DNA from: Candidatus Minthenecus merdequi
GTDB taxonomy: Bacteria > Bacteroidota > Bacteroidia > Bacteroidales > Paludibacteraceae
Length of the DNA: 17,129 nt
Reading direction: 5' to 3'
NCBI GenBank assembly: GCA_018064385.1
Contig: JAGHVI010000191.1
Span: 1 to 17,129 of the forward strand
Below, piece after piece: positions 6,301-15,040 of the stretch (position 1 is the first letter of the stretch; each line of letters begins with the position of its first letter). The translations under genes were made by a program, and so were the position numbers. The notes under the pieces are model-generated. The model saw only the letters and a program-made list of their open reading frames with translations, was not told where the DNA came from and searched no databases.

Positions 6301-7035
6301 TTATTTCCGTTTGCAGACAATCTGTCCGCGAAACTGAAGGTTTATTGTTTTATATTTGGTTTGATGTTCGCCCCTTTTGTCCCATTCACGAAATTTTTTG
6401 AACTTTTCGAACCCTGGTTCATATCGGTTGTCGCCAGCCATAATCAGACAATAAGGATAACGATTGGAGTACAGATTTATCTGGTTTCCTCTGCCCACCG
6501 ATATTCGGCGGAACTCGTCCGACAACTCGCCATCACTATACATAAAACATATCAATGGGTAAAGATTTTCGGTTGCAAACGAGATAGTGACATCGCCTGT
6601 GACGTGAATTATTGTGTCGGGAAGGTGCTGAGGAGTGGTCATCTGCATTCCCCGGTCGTCAATGCAATAGTCCGAAATGCTGGTGTGTATATGAAAGAGA
6701 GGGGTGCGTTGGAATATATCGATTCGCATTATGCCATTCCTAAGAATACAACATTCGGCATTCAAGACTAATGGCATCGTGCATAATTCTTTTTCGATGT
6801 TTGATATATCAATCGAATCGCAAAGTTTTCCAGTTGGGTTGATGTGCCTTTTTTCGATGAAAGAGTGAATGTCTGAGTGCATAAGAAGGCTGCTCGAAGT
6901 TTTGTGCAGAATGACCTCGATGCCCAAGCAACGCTCGGAATGATGACGTTTGGAGGCATAGACGACAGCGATGACCAGATATATAGTCAACAAAACGATT
7001 GTTGTCAGGATTATTATTTTTTTGCTGCGAGACAT
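6301..7035 (-). CDS. ftsQ: Cell division protein FtsQ
   Basis: This 244-aa protein has a short basic cytoplasmic start (MSRSKK), one membrane segment (residues 7-27), and an extracytoplasmic part whose first stretch (about 37-108) fits a POTRA domain. The C-terminal end, INLQFRGQIVCKRK, matches the usual Bacteroidota FtsQ ending. FtsQ links the cytoplasmic ring to FtsL and the septal synthases. It lies 14 bp after murC and 13 bp before the preferred ftsA start. The extracytoplasmic part has nine cysteines (36, 72, 85, 95, 96, 124, 163, 196, 241), which is many for this family. Sequence conservation is low, as is normal for FtsQ, so the call leans on topology, ending and gene order. Confidence 0.9.
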   Translation of the reverse strand: MSRSKKIIILTTIVLLTIYLVIAVVYASKRHHSERCLGIEVILHKTSSSLLMHSDIHSFIEKRHINPTGKLCDSIDISNIEKELCTMPLVLNAECCILRNGIMRIDIFQRTPLFHIHTSISDYCIDDRGMQMTTPQHLPDTIIHVTGDVTISFATENLYPLICFMYSDGELSDEFRRISVGRGNQINLYSNRYPYCLIMAGDNRYEPGFEKFKKFREWDKRGEHQTKYKTINLQFRGQIVCKRK

Positions 7036-7049
7036 TCTTCTGTTCTGTA

Positions 7050-8378
7050 CTATTTTTTCTCAAAGGTTACCTCTCCGATGTTCCCGGCACCAACCGTGAG
7101 TACAACATCAAAATCCAATTCTGCGAGAGTATCTTTCAGTTCCTCCATAGTGCAGAGGCGGCGCACCGGCGATGTGATGTTGTCAAAAATTATCCTTGAC
7201 GAAACACCTTGTATCGGAAGTTCGCGAGCGGGATAGATGTCGGTCAGCACAACCTGTGGGGCTGTGGAAAGTGCAGCGGCAAATTCATTGCAGAAGTCGC
7301 GAGTTCGCGTATAAAGATGCGGTTGAAAAACGACCACAAGACGACGGTCGGCATAGAGTTCACGAACCGAAGCTATGCTGCGTTGCAATTCGTCAGGGTG
7401 GTGTGCATAGTCGTCAATATGCACAAAGTCGTCACCGCAGTGTTTAATCTCGAAACGACGGTGAACGCCACGAAACGAAGCTATGCCATCACGCAGTTCG
7501 TCTGCTCCAACTCCATTCAATTCGGCAACAGCCATCGCTGCTATTGCATTCTCGACATTCACTCGTACGGGAACACCTAACGAAAGGTTTCGGAGGGTGA
7601 TGTGCGGTGACACATAATCGAACAACAATTTGCCATTGCCAATACGTATGTTTTCAGAATGGAAATCGGCAGTAACGTCTTCGGCAGAATACGTATAAAC
7701 CCGCTCGGTTGTGCGTATATCGAGCGTTATACCCTTTTTGTAAATCAGTGCTCCACCTTTCTGAATCAGTTGTGTAAATTGTGCAAACGCTTCGAGATAA
7801 GCTTCGTGAGTGCCGTAAATATCAAGATGGTCAGCGTCAGTGGCTGTTACTACGGCAATGAAAGGTCGCAGATGATGGAACGAGCGGTCAAATTCGTCTG
7901 CCTCGACAACCACTTTTGGATTGTCGCTGTTCTTGGAGAGCAGCAGATTGGTGTCGTAGTTAATAGAAATACCACCCAAGAAAGCAGAACAATCAACCTC
8001 AGACTGCCGAAGAAGATGGGCAATCATTGTTGATGTTGTTGTCTTGCCGTGAGTTCCAGCTACGGCCAGTCCCTGACGGTCACGAGTCAGTTCACCCAGC
8101 ATCTCAGCACGTTTCACGATACGGACGTTGTGCTCCTTGATATAGCAGAATATGGCATTGGTCTCGGGAATGGCAGGAGTATATATGCAAAGGTCGATTT
8201 TCGGCAGGCTTTGGATGTTGTCAGTGTAAGTTATGGTACACCCTTCACGCTCCAAACATTTGCAAAGTTCCGAGCGTGTGCGGTCGTAACCATAGACACT
8301 GTAGCCATTATGTACAGCATAACGAGCCAGGGCACTCATTCCAATTCCACCAATTCCGAGGAAGTATAATGTTTTCAT
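7050..8378 (-). CDS. murC: UDP-N-acetylmuramate--L-alanine ligase MurC
   Basis: This 442-aa cytosolic ATP-dependent ligase adds L-alanine to UDP-MurNAc, the first step of stem-peptide assembly. The N-terminal nucleotide-sugar domain starts with the MurC signature GIGGIGMSALA (8-18). The central ATPase domain has the P-loop GTHGKTTT (108-115), EADEFDRSF (159-167) and DADHLDIY (181-188). The C-terminal domain has HRRFE (306-310), DDYAHHP (322-328), FQPHLYTRT (351-359) and YPARE (382-386). Length is normal and all expected motifs are present. The start ATG overlaps the murG stop by 4 bp (ATGA), so translation is probably coupled to murG. Confidence 0.98.
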   Translation of the reverse strand: MKTLYFLGIGGIGMSALARYAVHNGYSVYGYDRTRSELCKCLEREGCTITYTDNIQSLPKIDLCIYTPAIPETNAIFCYIKEHNVRIVKRAEMLGELTRDRQGLAVAGTHGKTTTSTMIAHLLRQSEVDCSAFLGGISINYDTNLLLSKNSDNPKVVVEADEFDRSFHHLRPFIAVVTATDADHLDIYGTHEAYLEAFAQFTQLIQKGGALIYKKGITLDIRTTERVYTYSAEDVTADFHSENIRIGNGKLLFDYVSPHITLRNLSLGVPVRVNVENAIAAMAVAELNGVGADELRDGIASFRGVHRRFEIKHCGDDFVHIDDYAHHPDELQRSIASVRELYADRRLVVVFQPHLYTRTRDFCNEFAAALSTAPQVVLTDIYPARELPIQGVSSRIIFDNITSPVRRLCTMEELKDTLAELDFDVVLTVGAGNIGEVTFEKK

Positions 8379-9466
8379 CTTTTTGTCAATTTATTGATTT
8401 CTGCCACTATTTTGTTTGCCGAATCGGGCAAAGCCAATTTGAGCACTTCAGTTTGAAGTGAAAGTCGTTGTTCGTCGTCCGACAACAGAGCAATAGCAGT
8501 GTCAACCAGTTTGCTGACCGCCTCGGCATCAGTCACAAGAATGGCTGCGCCACGGTCCGAAAGAGCCCTTGCATTATGAGTCTGATGGTCTTCGGCAACA
8601 TTTGGCGAAGGGACCAGAATCGAAGCTTTACCCAATAAGCAAAGTTCGGATATCGAAGATGCCCCAGCACGCGAAATCACCACATCAGCCACAGCGTAGG
8701 CATAATCCATACGCTTGACGAACTCTGTAATTTTAATTTTAGGACCAGGCTCTTTGACAGCCTCGACACATTGTTTGTAATAATAAGAACCAGTCTGCCA
8801 AATAACTTGAACTCCAGCCTTACGGAGCGTCTCGATACCGCCAATCATTGATTGGTTGATGGTGCGTGCTCCGAGTGAACCACCGATGACCAGAAGAGTT
8901 GGGACGCCCTCGTTCAACCCGAAATGGCGGAAGGCCTCAGTGCGGTCAATTGTTGAGGAGAAAAGGTTTTGTCGTACAGGATTACCGGTTATGACGATTT
9001 TTTCTTTCGGGAAGAAACGCTCCATACCCTCGTAAGCCACACAGATGCAAGAAGCCTTTGCAGCCAGCATTTTGTTTGTCACGCCAGCAAAAGAGTTTTG
9101 TTCCTGAATAAGAACAGGAATTCCCATCTGTTCTGCCACTTTCATAGCTGCGCCACTGGCGTAACCGCCGACACCTATACCAACGTCCGGGCGGAAACTA
9201 CGAATAACCCGACGCACTTTGCGCATAGACCAGAAGAGATTCCAAAGCACCGACACATTTTTCAGCAGATTGTGACGGTCAAAACCCTGAACCTTCAGCC
9301 CCACAATGTTGTAGCCAGCGTCAGGCACACGTTTCATCTCCATACGCCCCTCAGCACCTACAAAGAGGATTTCACAATTAGGGTCTTGTTCGCGTAGAGC
9401 GTTTGCAATGCTGACGGCAGGGAATATGTGTCCCCCTGTACCGCCTCCCGAAATCAGGTACTTCAT
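8375..9466 (-). CDS. murG: Lipid II synthase MurG
   Basis: This 363-aa peripheral membrane glycosyltransferase of GT family 28 (GT-B fold) transfers GlcNAc from UDP-GlcNAc to lipid I to make lipid II on the cytoplasmic face. The three glycine loops are visible: GGGTGGHIFPA (7-17), GVGGYAS (98-104) and GGSLGA (195-200). The donor-binding region carries SRAGASSISEL (265-275) and VPSPNVAEDHQTHNA (285-299). It overlaps ftsW by 4 bp upstream and murC by 4 bp downstream, forming the most tightly coupled part of the cluster. Confidence 0.98.
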   Translation of the reverse strand: MKYLISGGGTGGHIFPAVSIANALREQDPNCEILFVGAEGRMEMKRVPDAGYNIVGLKVQGFDRHNLLKNVSVLWNLFWSMRKVRRVIRSFRPDVGIGVGGYASGAAMKVAEQMGIPVLIQEQNSFAGVTNKMLAAKASCICVAYEGMERFFPKEKIVITGNPVRQNLFSSTIDRTEAFRHFGLNEGVPTLLVIGGSLGARTINQSMIGGIETLRKAGVQVIWQTGSYYYKQCVEAVKEPGPKIKITEFVKRMDYAYAVADVVISRAGASSISELCLLGKASILVPSPNVAEDHQTHNARALSDRGAAILVTDAEAVSKLVDTAIALLSDDEQRLSLQTEVLKLALPDSANKIVAEINKLTKR

Positions 9467-10869
9467 TCCTCGAATATTATTATTGAGTCGTCATCGTCAG
9501 TTTGATTTGTTTGGCTATCATCGGATGCTGACGGCTCGTTTATTATTATTTCCAGTTCATCGTCACTGAGATGCTTTTCGATTGGTTCTGTGATGATGTC
9601 TGTTGAGTCTTCTTCGGTAGGTACGTTGGTGGCGTTTTCTGCAGTAATAGGCTGTGGCTCAACTTGATGTTTGTTTTTCTTCGCTTCGGATTGTCCTGCT
9701 GTTATTTTGATTATCATTCCAAACATTGCGCTGACAACCACCAGCGAAGCGCCACCGCGCGAGACAAGAGGAAGCGTTTGTCCAGTGACAGGCATAGCAC
9801 CGACAGATACCGCAATATGGACAGCAGCCTGGAATGTAATAGAGAAAGCACATCCCAATAGTACAAGTTTGCGGTATGATTTTTGCTCTTTGAATATGAT
9901 GTAATGTAGCGAGACTAAGAAAAGAGTCAGATAGACAATCACTATAAGCAAACCTAACAAGAATCCGCCCTCCTCGGCAGCAATGGCAAACACATAATCC
10001 GAGAAAGCCTCGGGGAGATAGTTTCGCTGTAAGGAACTGCCAGGTCCCGAAGGTAACCAACCACCACGGCAGACAGCCACTTTGGCATAAACCTCTTGGC
10101 GGTTCTTGTCCGTGACGAGGATATGATCATCGCTGATACCTATCTCTTCTTGATTGAAATGGCGGTCCAATCGTCCTTTCCAAGTATATGCACGGTCGAT
10201 GAAACGCAAAGCAGGATAATCTTCAACCATAACTTTGTATTTATTTTCAGGAAAGAGATAAGCAAAACCAATGATGCACGTAACAAAAAAGCCTGCGATA
10301 AGAACCATTTTCGAGACACGCCATATTCCTATTCCACCGAAAAGCAGCATAACAATAACAATAGATGCTATGATTACAGCCGATGAGAGGTTTTCAAGAA
10401 AGATAAGCAGCAGTATCCCAGCGATAATCAGCATTGTTATATAGAAGAATCGGGTAGGGAAGACCTCTTGTTTTTTTACAAAAACAATAATCTCGGCGAG
10501 TACCAGAATCAGTCCGAATTTTACATATTCGGAAGGTTGCCCTATAGCAGAGAAACGGCTGGCATTACCTGTACTTACATTACCGCCTGTTACCGAAACA
10601 TATCCTAAAATTGCCACCGCAAAAATCAGATAAGCAAAGCTTAGCGGTTTTATTATTCGGAAATCGACAATCTGTATGACCAAAATTACAGCAACTCCAA
10701 CGAAAAGGAACATAACGTGGCGCAGAAATGGTGCGCTGACCGACGTTCCATCCAAAGCAAGTTTGCTCATAGCCGAGAACGTGACAGTACACGAGAGGAT
10801 AAAGAGGATACCGTAGATTATCCAAACTATCCTGCTTCCTTTCATTATTTGACTGAAGAATGCTGACAT
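9463..10869 (-). CDS. ftsW: SEDS peptidoglycan polymerase FtsW
   Basis: This 468-aa polytopic inner-membrane protein of the SEDS family polymerises lipid II at the septum together with FtsI. SEDS landmarks are GQPSEYVKFGL (110-120), the large extracellular loop with GPGSSLQRNYLPEAFSDY (275-292), where D291 matches the catalytic aspartate, AAEEGG (297-302), and the C-terminal GQTLPLVSRGGASL (363-376). In S290-D291 the serine replaces the more common threonine. A cytoplasmic tail of about 75 residues (393-468) follows the last helix. It is very acidic and ends in two similar motifs, DDELEIIINE and DDDDSIIIFEE. The gene follows murD after an 83-bp gap with a 23-bp inverted repeat. Ten A-rich bases separate that repeat from the ATG. 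Confidence 0.97.
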   Translation of the reverse strand: MSAFFSQIMKGSRIVWIIYGILFILSCTVTFSAMSKLALDGTSVSAPFLRHVMFLFVGVAVILVIQIVDFRIIKPLSFAYLIFAVAILGYVSVTGGNVSTGNASRFSAIGQPSEYVKFGLILVLAEIIVFVKKQEVFPTRFFYITMLIIAGILLLIFLENLSSAVIIASIVIVMLLFGGIGIWRVSKMVLIAGFFVTCIIGFAYLFPENKYKVMVEDYPALRFIDRAYTWKGRLDRHFNQEEIGISDDHILVTDKNRQEVYAKVAVCRGGWLPSGPGSSLQRNYLPEAFSDYVFAIAAEEGGFLLGLLIVIVYLTLFLVSLHYIIFKEQKSYRKLVLLGCAFSITFQAAVHIAVSVGAMPVTGQTLPLVSRGGASLVVVSAMFGMIIKITAGQSEAKKNKHQVEPQPITAENATNVPTEEDSTDIITEPIEKHLSDDELEIIINEPSASDDSQTNQTDDDDSIIIFEE

Positions 10870-10879
10870 TTTTTTATTC

Positions 10880-10957
10880 TATAGGTGAGTTCTATAAATT
10901 CATTTTGAGGGTTTTTATATTACTTTCTTAATGGTGAATTTTTAGAACTCACCTATA
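10880..10957. repeat. 23-bp inverted repeat (hairpin) between murD and ftsW
   Basis: The arms 10880-10902 and 10935-10957 are complementary at 22 of 23 positions with a 32-nt spacer. Each arm contains AGGTGAGTTCT or its complement. In the mRNA the first arm contains the murD stop codon, and the second ends 10 nt before the ftsW ATG. No T run follows, so it is not a simple terminator. No clear target-site duplication flanks it. Confidence 0.85.
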
Positions 10958-12278
10958 ATTTGCGAACAGCCTCTTTGAATAATTCACCACGGTTTTCGTA
11001 ATTCTTGAAAAGGTCGAAACTTGCACAGCATGGCGAGAGTAGCACCGTATCGCCCTCGCGAGCTGAATCGTAACAAGCTTGCACAGCATCGTGCAGATTG
11101 TCGGTGTCTATTATACGGCAGGAAGTGTTCTGACGGAAGTATTCGTTCAGTTTCTTGTTGTCCAAGCCCATAAACACCAGTGTGTGAACCTTTTGGAGTA
11201 CCAAATCCAATATTTCGGAATAGTCATTGCCTTTGTCGGTACCACCAAGAATCAGAACCACTGGGGTTTTCATACTCTGCAATGCGTACCAGCACGAATT
11301 GACGTTCGTAGCCTTCGAGTCGTTAATGTACCGAACACCACGGATTGTTGCCACATATTCCAGTCGGTGCTCAACACCCAGGAATGTTTCGAAGGCGTGA
11401 CGTATTGTCTCCTTGTCGATTCCTACTAATGCGGCAGCAATACCGGCAGCCATTGAGTTATACATATTGTGACGACCTTTGATGGTAATCGAGTCTGTAT
11501 TCATAGTAAGTCCAATTTGTTCGATGTTTAATTTTTCGTCCTTCACCCAAGCCGCACACCCTTCGATGTTGCCATCCGTGAATGGATGGAGTGTCACGTC
11601 TGGATTACGCTGTTTCATCTCAGCCTCAATGACGGGGTCTTCGTTCCAGAAGATAAAGTGCTGCTCTTTTCCCATATTTTGCAGGATACGGAACTTAGAG
11701 TTGATGTAGTTTTGGAACTTGTATTCGTAACGGTCAAGGTGGTCAGGGGTTATATTCAGCAATATAGCTACATCAGCACGGAATTTGTACATGCCGTCTA
11801 ACTGGAAACTTGACAGTTCTATCACGTAATAGTCAAACTCCTGCTCAGCAACCTGCCAAGCGAAACTTTTGCCTACGTTACCAGCCAAAGCTACGTTATA
11901 TCCAGCTTGGGTCAGGATATGGTAAGTCAGCATTGTTGTGGTGGTTTTGCCGTTCGAGCCTGTGATGCAGATGGTTTTAGCCTTGCAATAACGACCAGCG
12001 AACTCGATTTCGGAGATTATCTCAGTTCCCTGCTCACGGAGAGACTTGACAATAGGTGCTTTCTCGGGGATGCCAGGGCTCTTTATGACCAATTCGGCTT
12101 CGAGGATTTTTTTTGTCGAATGCTGTTTCTCCTCGAAATCGATGTTACGTGCCAACAGTTCCTGTTTATACTGTGGTTTGATGGCTGACATGTCCGATAC
12201 AAACACATCGAACCCTTTTGCTTTGGCAAGGATAGCGGAACCTACTCCGCTTTCGCCAGCTCCTAATACTACTATCAT
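10953..12278 (-). CDS. murD: UDP-N-acetylmuramoyl-L-alanine--D-glutamate ligase MurD
   Basis: This cytosolic ligase adds D-glutamate to UDP-MurNAc-L-Ala. I chose the ATG at 12278 (441 aa, beginning MIVVLGAGESGVGS), which matches the usual family start. An in-frame TTG at 12311 would add 11 residues and cut the gap to mraY from 44 to 11 bp. Motifs, numbered from the ATG: nucleotide-sugar loop LGAGESG (5-11), P-loop GSNGKTTT (107-114), ELSSFQLD (154-161), TPDHLDRY (177-184), EHRLE (303-307), NDSKATN (319-325). The protein ends normally (EAVRKL), with its stop codon inside the right arm of an inverted repeat. Confidence 0.97.
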   Translation of the reverse strand: MIVVLGAGESGVGSAILAKAKGFDVFVSDMSAIKPQYKQELLARNIDFEEKQHSTKKILEAELVIKSPGIPEKAPIVKSLREQGTEIISEIEFAGRYCKAKTICITGSNGKTTTTMLTYHILTQAGYNVALAGNVGKSFAWQVAEQEFDYYVIELSSFQLDGMYKFRADVAILLNITPDHLDRYEYKFQNYINSKFRILQNMGKEQHFIFWNEDPVIEAEMKQRNPDVTLHPFTDGNIEGCAAWVKDEKLNIEQIGLTMNTDSITIKGRHNMYNSMAAGIAAALVGIDKETIRHAFETFLGVEHRLEYVATIRGVRYINDSKATNVNSCWYALQSMKTPVVLILGGTDKGNDYSEILDLVLQKVHTLVFMGLDNKKLNEYFRQNTSCRIIDTDNLHDAVQACYDSAREGDTVLLSPCCASFDLFKNYENRGELFKEAVRKL

Positions 12279-12322
12279 TTTTTTAATCGTTTGCGTTTTT
12301 TGAGTCAACAAGTCTGAATGGG

Positions 12323-13573
12323 TTATCTTATCTTTAATGTAATTATAGTTAATGCTGCAAGCATCAGCCCTACCAACCAGAATCTGATGGTGATTTTTGA
12401 CTCTGGTATCGCTGCCAATGGGCGTTGAATCAATGCATTGACTGTTCCTGCGGGTTTTTGGTAATGGTGATGTAGAGGTGCCATTTTGAAAATGCGTCCG
12501 CCGTGTGTGCGTTTGAAATAGAAAGTTTGCATAATAACCGAGAGCGATTCCACTAAGAAAATTCCAGAGAGAATAGGGATGAGCAACTCTTTATGTATAG
12601 CCAGCGCCATCACGGCTATGATGCCACCCAGCGCCAACGACCCGGTATCGCCCATAAACACCTGTGCCGGATAAGCGTTATACCACAGAAACCCTATTGT
12701 TGCACCGATGAATGCTGCCGCAAAGACTGTTAGTTCACCGCTGCCTGGTATATACATAATGTCCAGATAACCGGCGTAACGGATGTTGCCCGAAAGGTAA
12801 GCCAGGATTCCGAGTGTCGCACCTTGAATTGCCGATGTTCCTGTCGCTAATCCGTCTAATCCGTCGGTCAGATTTGCACCATTTGAAACAGCTGTTACCA
12901 CAAAAATTGCTACAATTACGAAGAGAATCCACCCTAATTGCTGTTTATGTTCGCCAGCCCATTCAAAAGCGTCTGCATAGTCCATATTGTTGTTTTTTAC
13001 GAACGGAATGGTTGTGGTGGTTGATTTTATGGCGTGGCTTGAGTAACTGACTTTTTCGGTTTGCACAGGTGCATTAACCTCTTTGCCAATGTTTTCCACT
13101 ATTTTAGCGTCGGGGCTTAGGTAGAGGGTTAGTCCTACGATCAGGCCAATAGATATCTGACCAATGATTTTGAATTTGCCTTGCAGTCCATTCTTGTTTT
13201 TGCGGAATACTTTTATGTAGTCGTCCGCAAAACCCAGAAGTCCAAGCCATATTGTGGTGATAATCATCAGTATGGTATAGACGTTGGTTAGGTCAGCGCA
13301 GAACAGTGTGCCTGCCAGAATGGAGAGCAGTATTATGATTCCACCCATTGTTGGCGTGCCTTTTTTGGACATTTGCCCCTCTAACGATAAATCGCGAATG
13401 GTTTCTCCAATCTGGTGACGTTTGAGCGATTCGATGATGTGTTTTCCGACAATCATCGAGAAAGTCAGTGCAATCACAAAGGCAAGACCAGCACGGAAGG
13501 TGATGAATCCGAACATTCCCGAACCAGGAATGTCTATCGTTTGGTTGAGATATTTAAATAAATGGTATAACAT
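12323..13573 (-). CDS. mraY: Phospho-N-acetylmuramoyl-pentapeptide transferase MraY
   Basis: This 416-aa polytopic membrane enzyme transfers phospho-MurNAc-pentapeptide to undecaprenyl phosphate, giving lipid I. Family motifs are KKGTPTMGG (70-78), the metal and catalytic aspartates DDYIK (117-121), NGANLTDGLDGLA (231-243), MGDTGSLALGG (307-317) and the triple histidine PLHHHY (366-371). A polar stretch of about 55 residues (153-210), between two membrane helices, makes it longer than the E. coli enzyme (360 aa); a similar enlargement is, as I recall, common in Bacteroidota. It starts 12 bp after murE. Confidence 0.98.
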   Translation of the reverse strand: MLYHLFKYLNQTIDIPGSGMFGFITFRAGLAFVIALTFSMIVGKHIIESLKRHQIGETIRDLSLEGQMSKKGTPTMGGIIILLSILAGTLFCADLTNVYTILMIITTIWLGLLGFADDYIKVFRKNKNGLQGKFKIIGQISIGLIVGLTLYLSPDAKIVENIGKEVNAPVQTEKVSYSSHAIKSTTTTIPFVKNNNMDYADAFEWAGEHKQQLGWILFVIVAIFVVTAVSNGANLTDGLDGLATGTSAIQGATLGILAYLSGNIRYAGYLDIMYIPGSGELTVFAAAFIGATIGFLWYNAYPAQVFMGDTGSLALGGIIAVMALAIHKELLIPILSGIFLVESLSVIMQTFYFKRTHGGRIFKMAPLHHHYQKPAGTVNALIQRPLAAIPESKITIRFWLVGLMLAALTIITLKIR

Positions 13574-13585
13574 GGTTTTGTTTTT

Positions 13586-15034
13586 TTACAATCCTAATGC
13601 TTTAGTTGCCTCCTCACGGTCGTCAAAGTGGTATTTAACGCCCTTTATTATTTGGTAATCTTCGTGGCCCTTGCCTGCAATAAGGACGATATCTCCGCTT
13701 TGCGCTAATATACTGCAAGCTAACTTTATGGCTTCGCGGCGGTCTGCCATCACAGTCACCTTACGCATCTCTTCGGCGGTCAGTCCTGTTGTCATATCTG
13801 CCAGGATTGCATCAGGATCTTCGTCTCGAGGGTTGTCTGATGTCAGCACAACCAAATCAGAATTATGTTGAGCCTCTTTTGCCATCATTGGGCGTTTGCC
13901 TTTGTCACGATTACCACCGCAGCCGCAGACGGTTATCAGCTTTCCTTTTTTGATTTCGTTGATTGTGCGGATGACATTTTCCAATGCGTCAGGGGTATGT
14001 GCATAATCAACAATAGCAGTCACACCATTCCTGCCACGTATGGTTTCGAAACGTCCATCTACGGCTTTGAGCGATGAAATCAGCCTTAATGCCTCGTGAC
14101 GTTCGACTCCCAATTGCACAGCTGTGGCATAAACAGCCAAGATGTTTGATGCATTGAACCGTCCAACGAAAGGCATAAATACATCCATACCCTCAAAGTT
14201 CATTTGCATTCCCTCAATGGATTCATCGTCAATTCTTCCATAGAAATCTGCCACTTTGCGTATAGAGTATGTAATTTTTCTTGCTCGTGTGTTTTGCAAC
14301 ATTACTGAGCCGTTGCGGTCATCGGCATTGGTAATGGCGAAAGTTCCGTCTGGTAGGTCATCGAAAAACCTTTTTTTCGCTTTTAGATAGTTTTCTATAG
14401 TCTTGTGATAATCCAGATGGTCACGGGTGAGGTTGGTGAAAATTCCGCCTGCGAACTTGATTCCTGCGATTCGGCGTTGATCTGCCGAATGCGATGATAC
14501 TTCCATAAATGCGTATTTGCATTCGGCTTTTACCATTTCGGATAGCAGGGCGTTTAGTTCGATGGGGTCAGGTGTTGTGTGAGTTGAAGGCACTGCTTTG
14601 TCGTCAATGCGGTTTACTACGGTTGAGAGCAGCCCCACCTTATGACCCATTTTGCGGAACAATTGCCATAACAGTGTGGCGATTGATGTCTTGCCGTTCG
14701 TGCCTGTCACACCGACCAGCGTTAATTTTTCAGACGGATTGCCATAACTGTTTGCAGCCATAATGCCGAGAGCTTCGCGTGAATCATCCACCAAAACAAA
14801 CGTTACGTTGTTGAGGTAATCTGCAGGTATCTCTTCGCAAACGATAACTTTTGCACCCTTGTCAATCACCTGAGGGATAAACTGATGACCATCGACTGAT
14901 GTGCCACGTGTAGCAACGAAACAATCGTCGGCTTCGACTTGTCGCGAATCGAAGCATAACTTTCGCACCTCACACTCCTCATCGCCTTTTACGGTGAGCA
15001 CCTTGACATTCTTTAATAGATTTGATAGTATCAT
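13586..15034 (-). CDS. murE: UDP-MurNAc-tripeptide synthetase MurE (meso-DAP type)
   Basis: This 482-aa cytosolic ligase adds the third stem-peptide residue to UDP-MurNAc-L-Ala-D-Glu. Motifs are the substrate-loop serine and arginine in FDSRQV (28-33), the P-loop GVTGTNGKTS (108-117), STHTTPDP (150-157), EVSSHS (178-183), and Y216-x-x-A-K220 with the lysine expected to be carbamylated. The specificity motif DNPR (400-403) is the one found in enzymes using meso-diaminopimelate; lysine-adding enzymes have another residue at the arginine position. The cell wall should therefore be of the DAP type. It starts 6 bp after ftsI. Confidence 0.98.
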   Translation of the reverse strand: MILSNLLKNVKVLTVKGDEECEVRKLCFDSRQVEADDCFVATRGTSVDGHQFIPQVIDKGAKVIVCEEIPADYLNNVTFVLVDDSREALGIMAANSYGNPSEKLTLVGVTGTNGKTSIATLLWQLFRKMGHKVGLLSTVVNRIDDKAVPSTHTTPDPIELNALLSEMVKAECKYAFMEVSSHSADQRRIAGIKFAGGIFTNLTRDHLDYHKTIENYLKAKKRFFDDLPDGTFAITNADDRNGSVMLQNTRARKITYSIRKVADFYGRIDDESIEGMQMNFEGMDVFMPFVGRFNASNILAVYATAVQLGVERHEALRLISSLKAVDGRFETIRGRNGVTAIVDYAHTPDALENVIRTINEIKKGKLITVCGCGGNRDKGKRPMMAKEAQHNSDLVVLTSDNPRDEDPDAILADMTTGLTAEEMRKVTVMADRREAIKLACSILAQSGDIVLIAGKGHEDYQIIKGVKYHFDDREEATKALGL

Positions 15035-15040
15035 AATTTG

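Noticed and set aside
6288..6320. TTG start giving an 11-residue longer FtsA
   Set aside because: The ATG at 6287 leaves a normal gap after ftsQ and begins directly with the first strand of the fold; TTG starts are uncommon in this phylum.
10901..10910. CCTCAAAATG on the - strand near ftsW as a further copy of the 37-nt element
   Set aside because: Only 10 bp match, without the second arm or flanks; this is within chance.
12279..12311. TTG start giving an 11-residue longer MurD
   Set aside because: The ATG at 12278 puts the nucleotide-sugar loop at the usual distance from the N-terminus.
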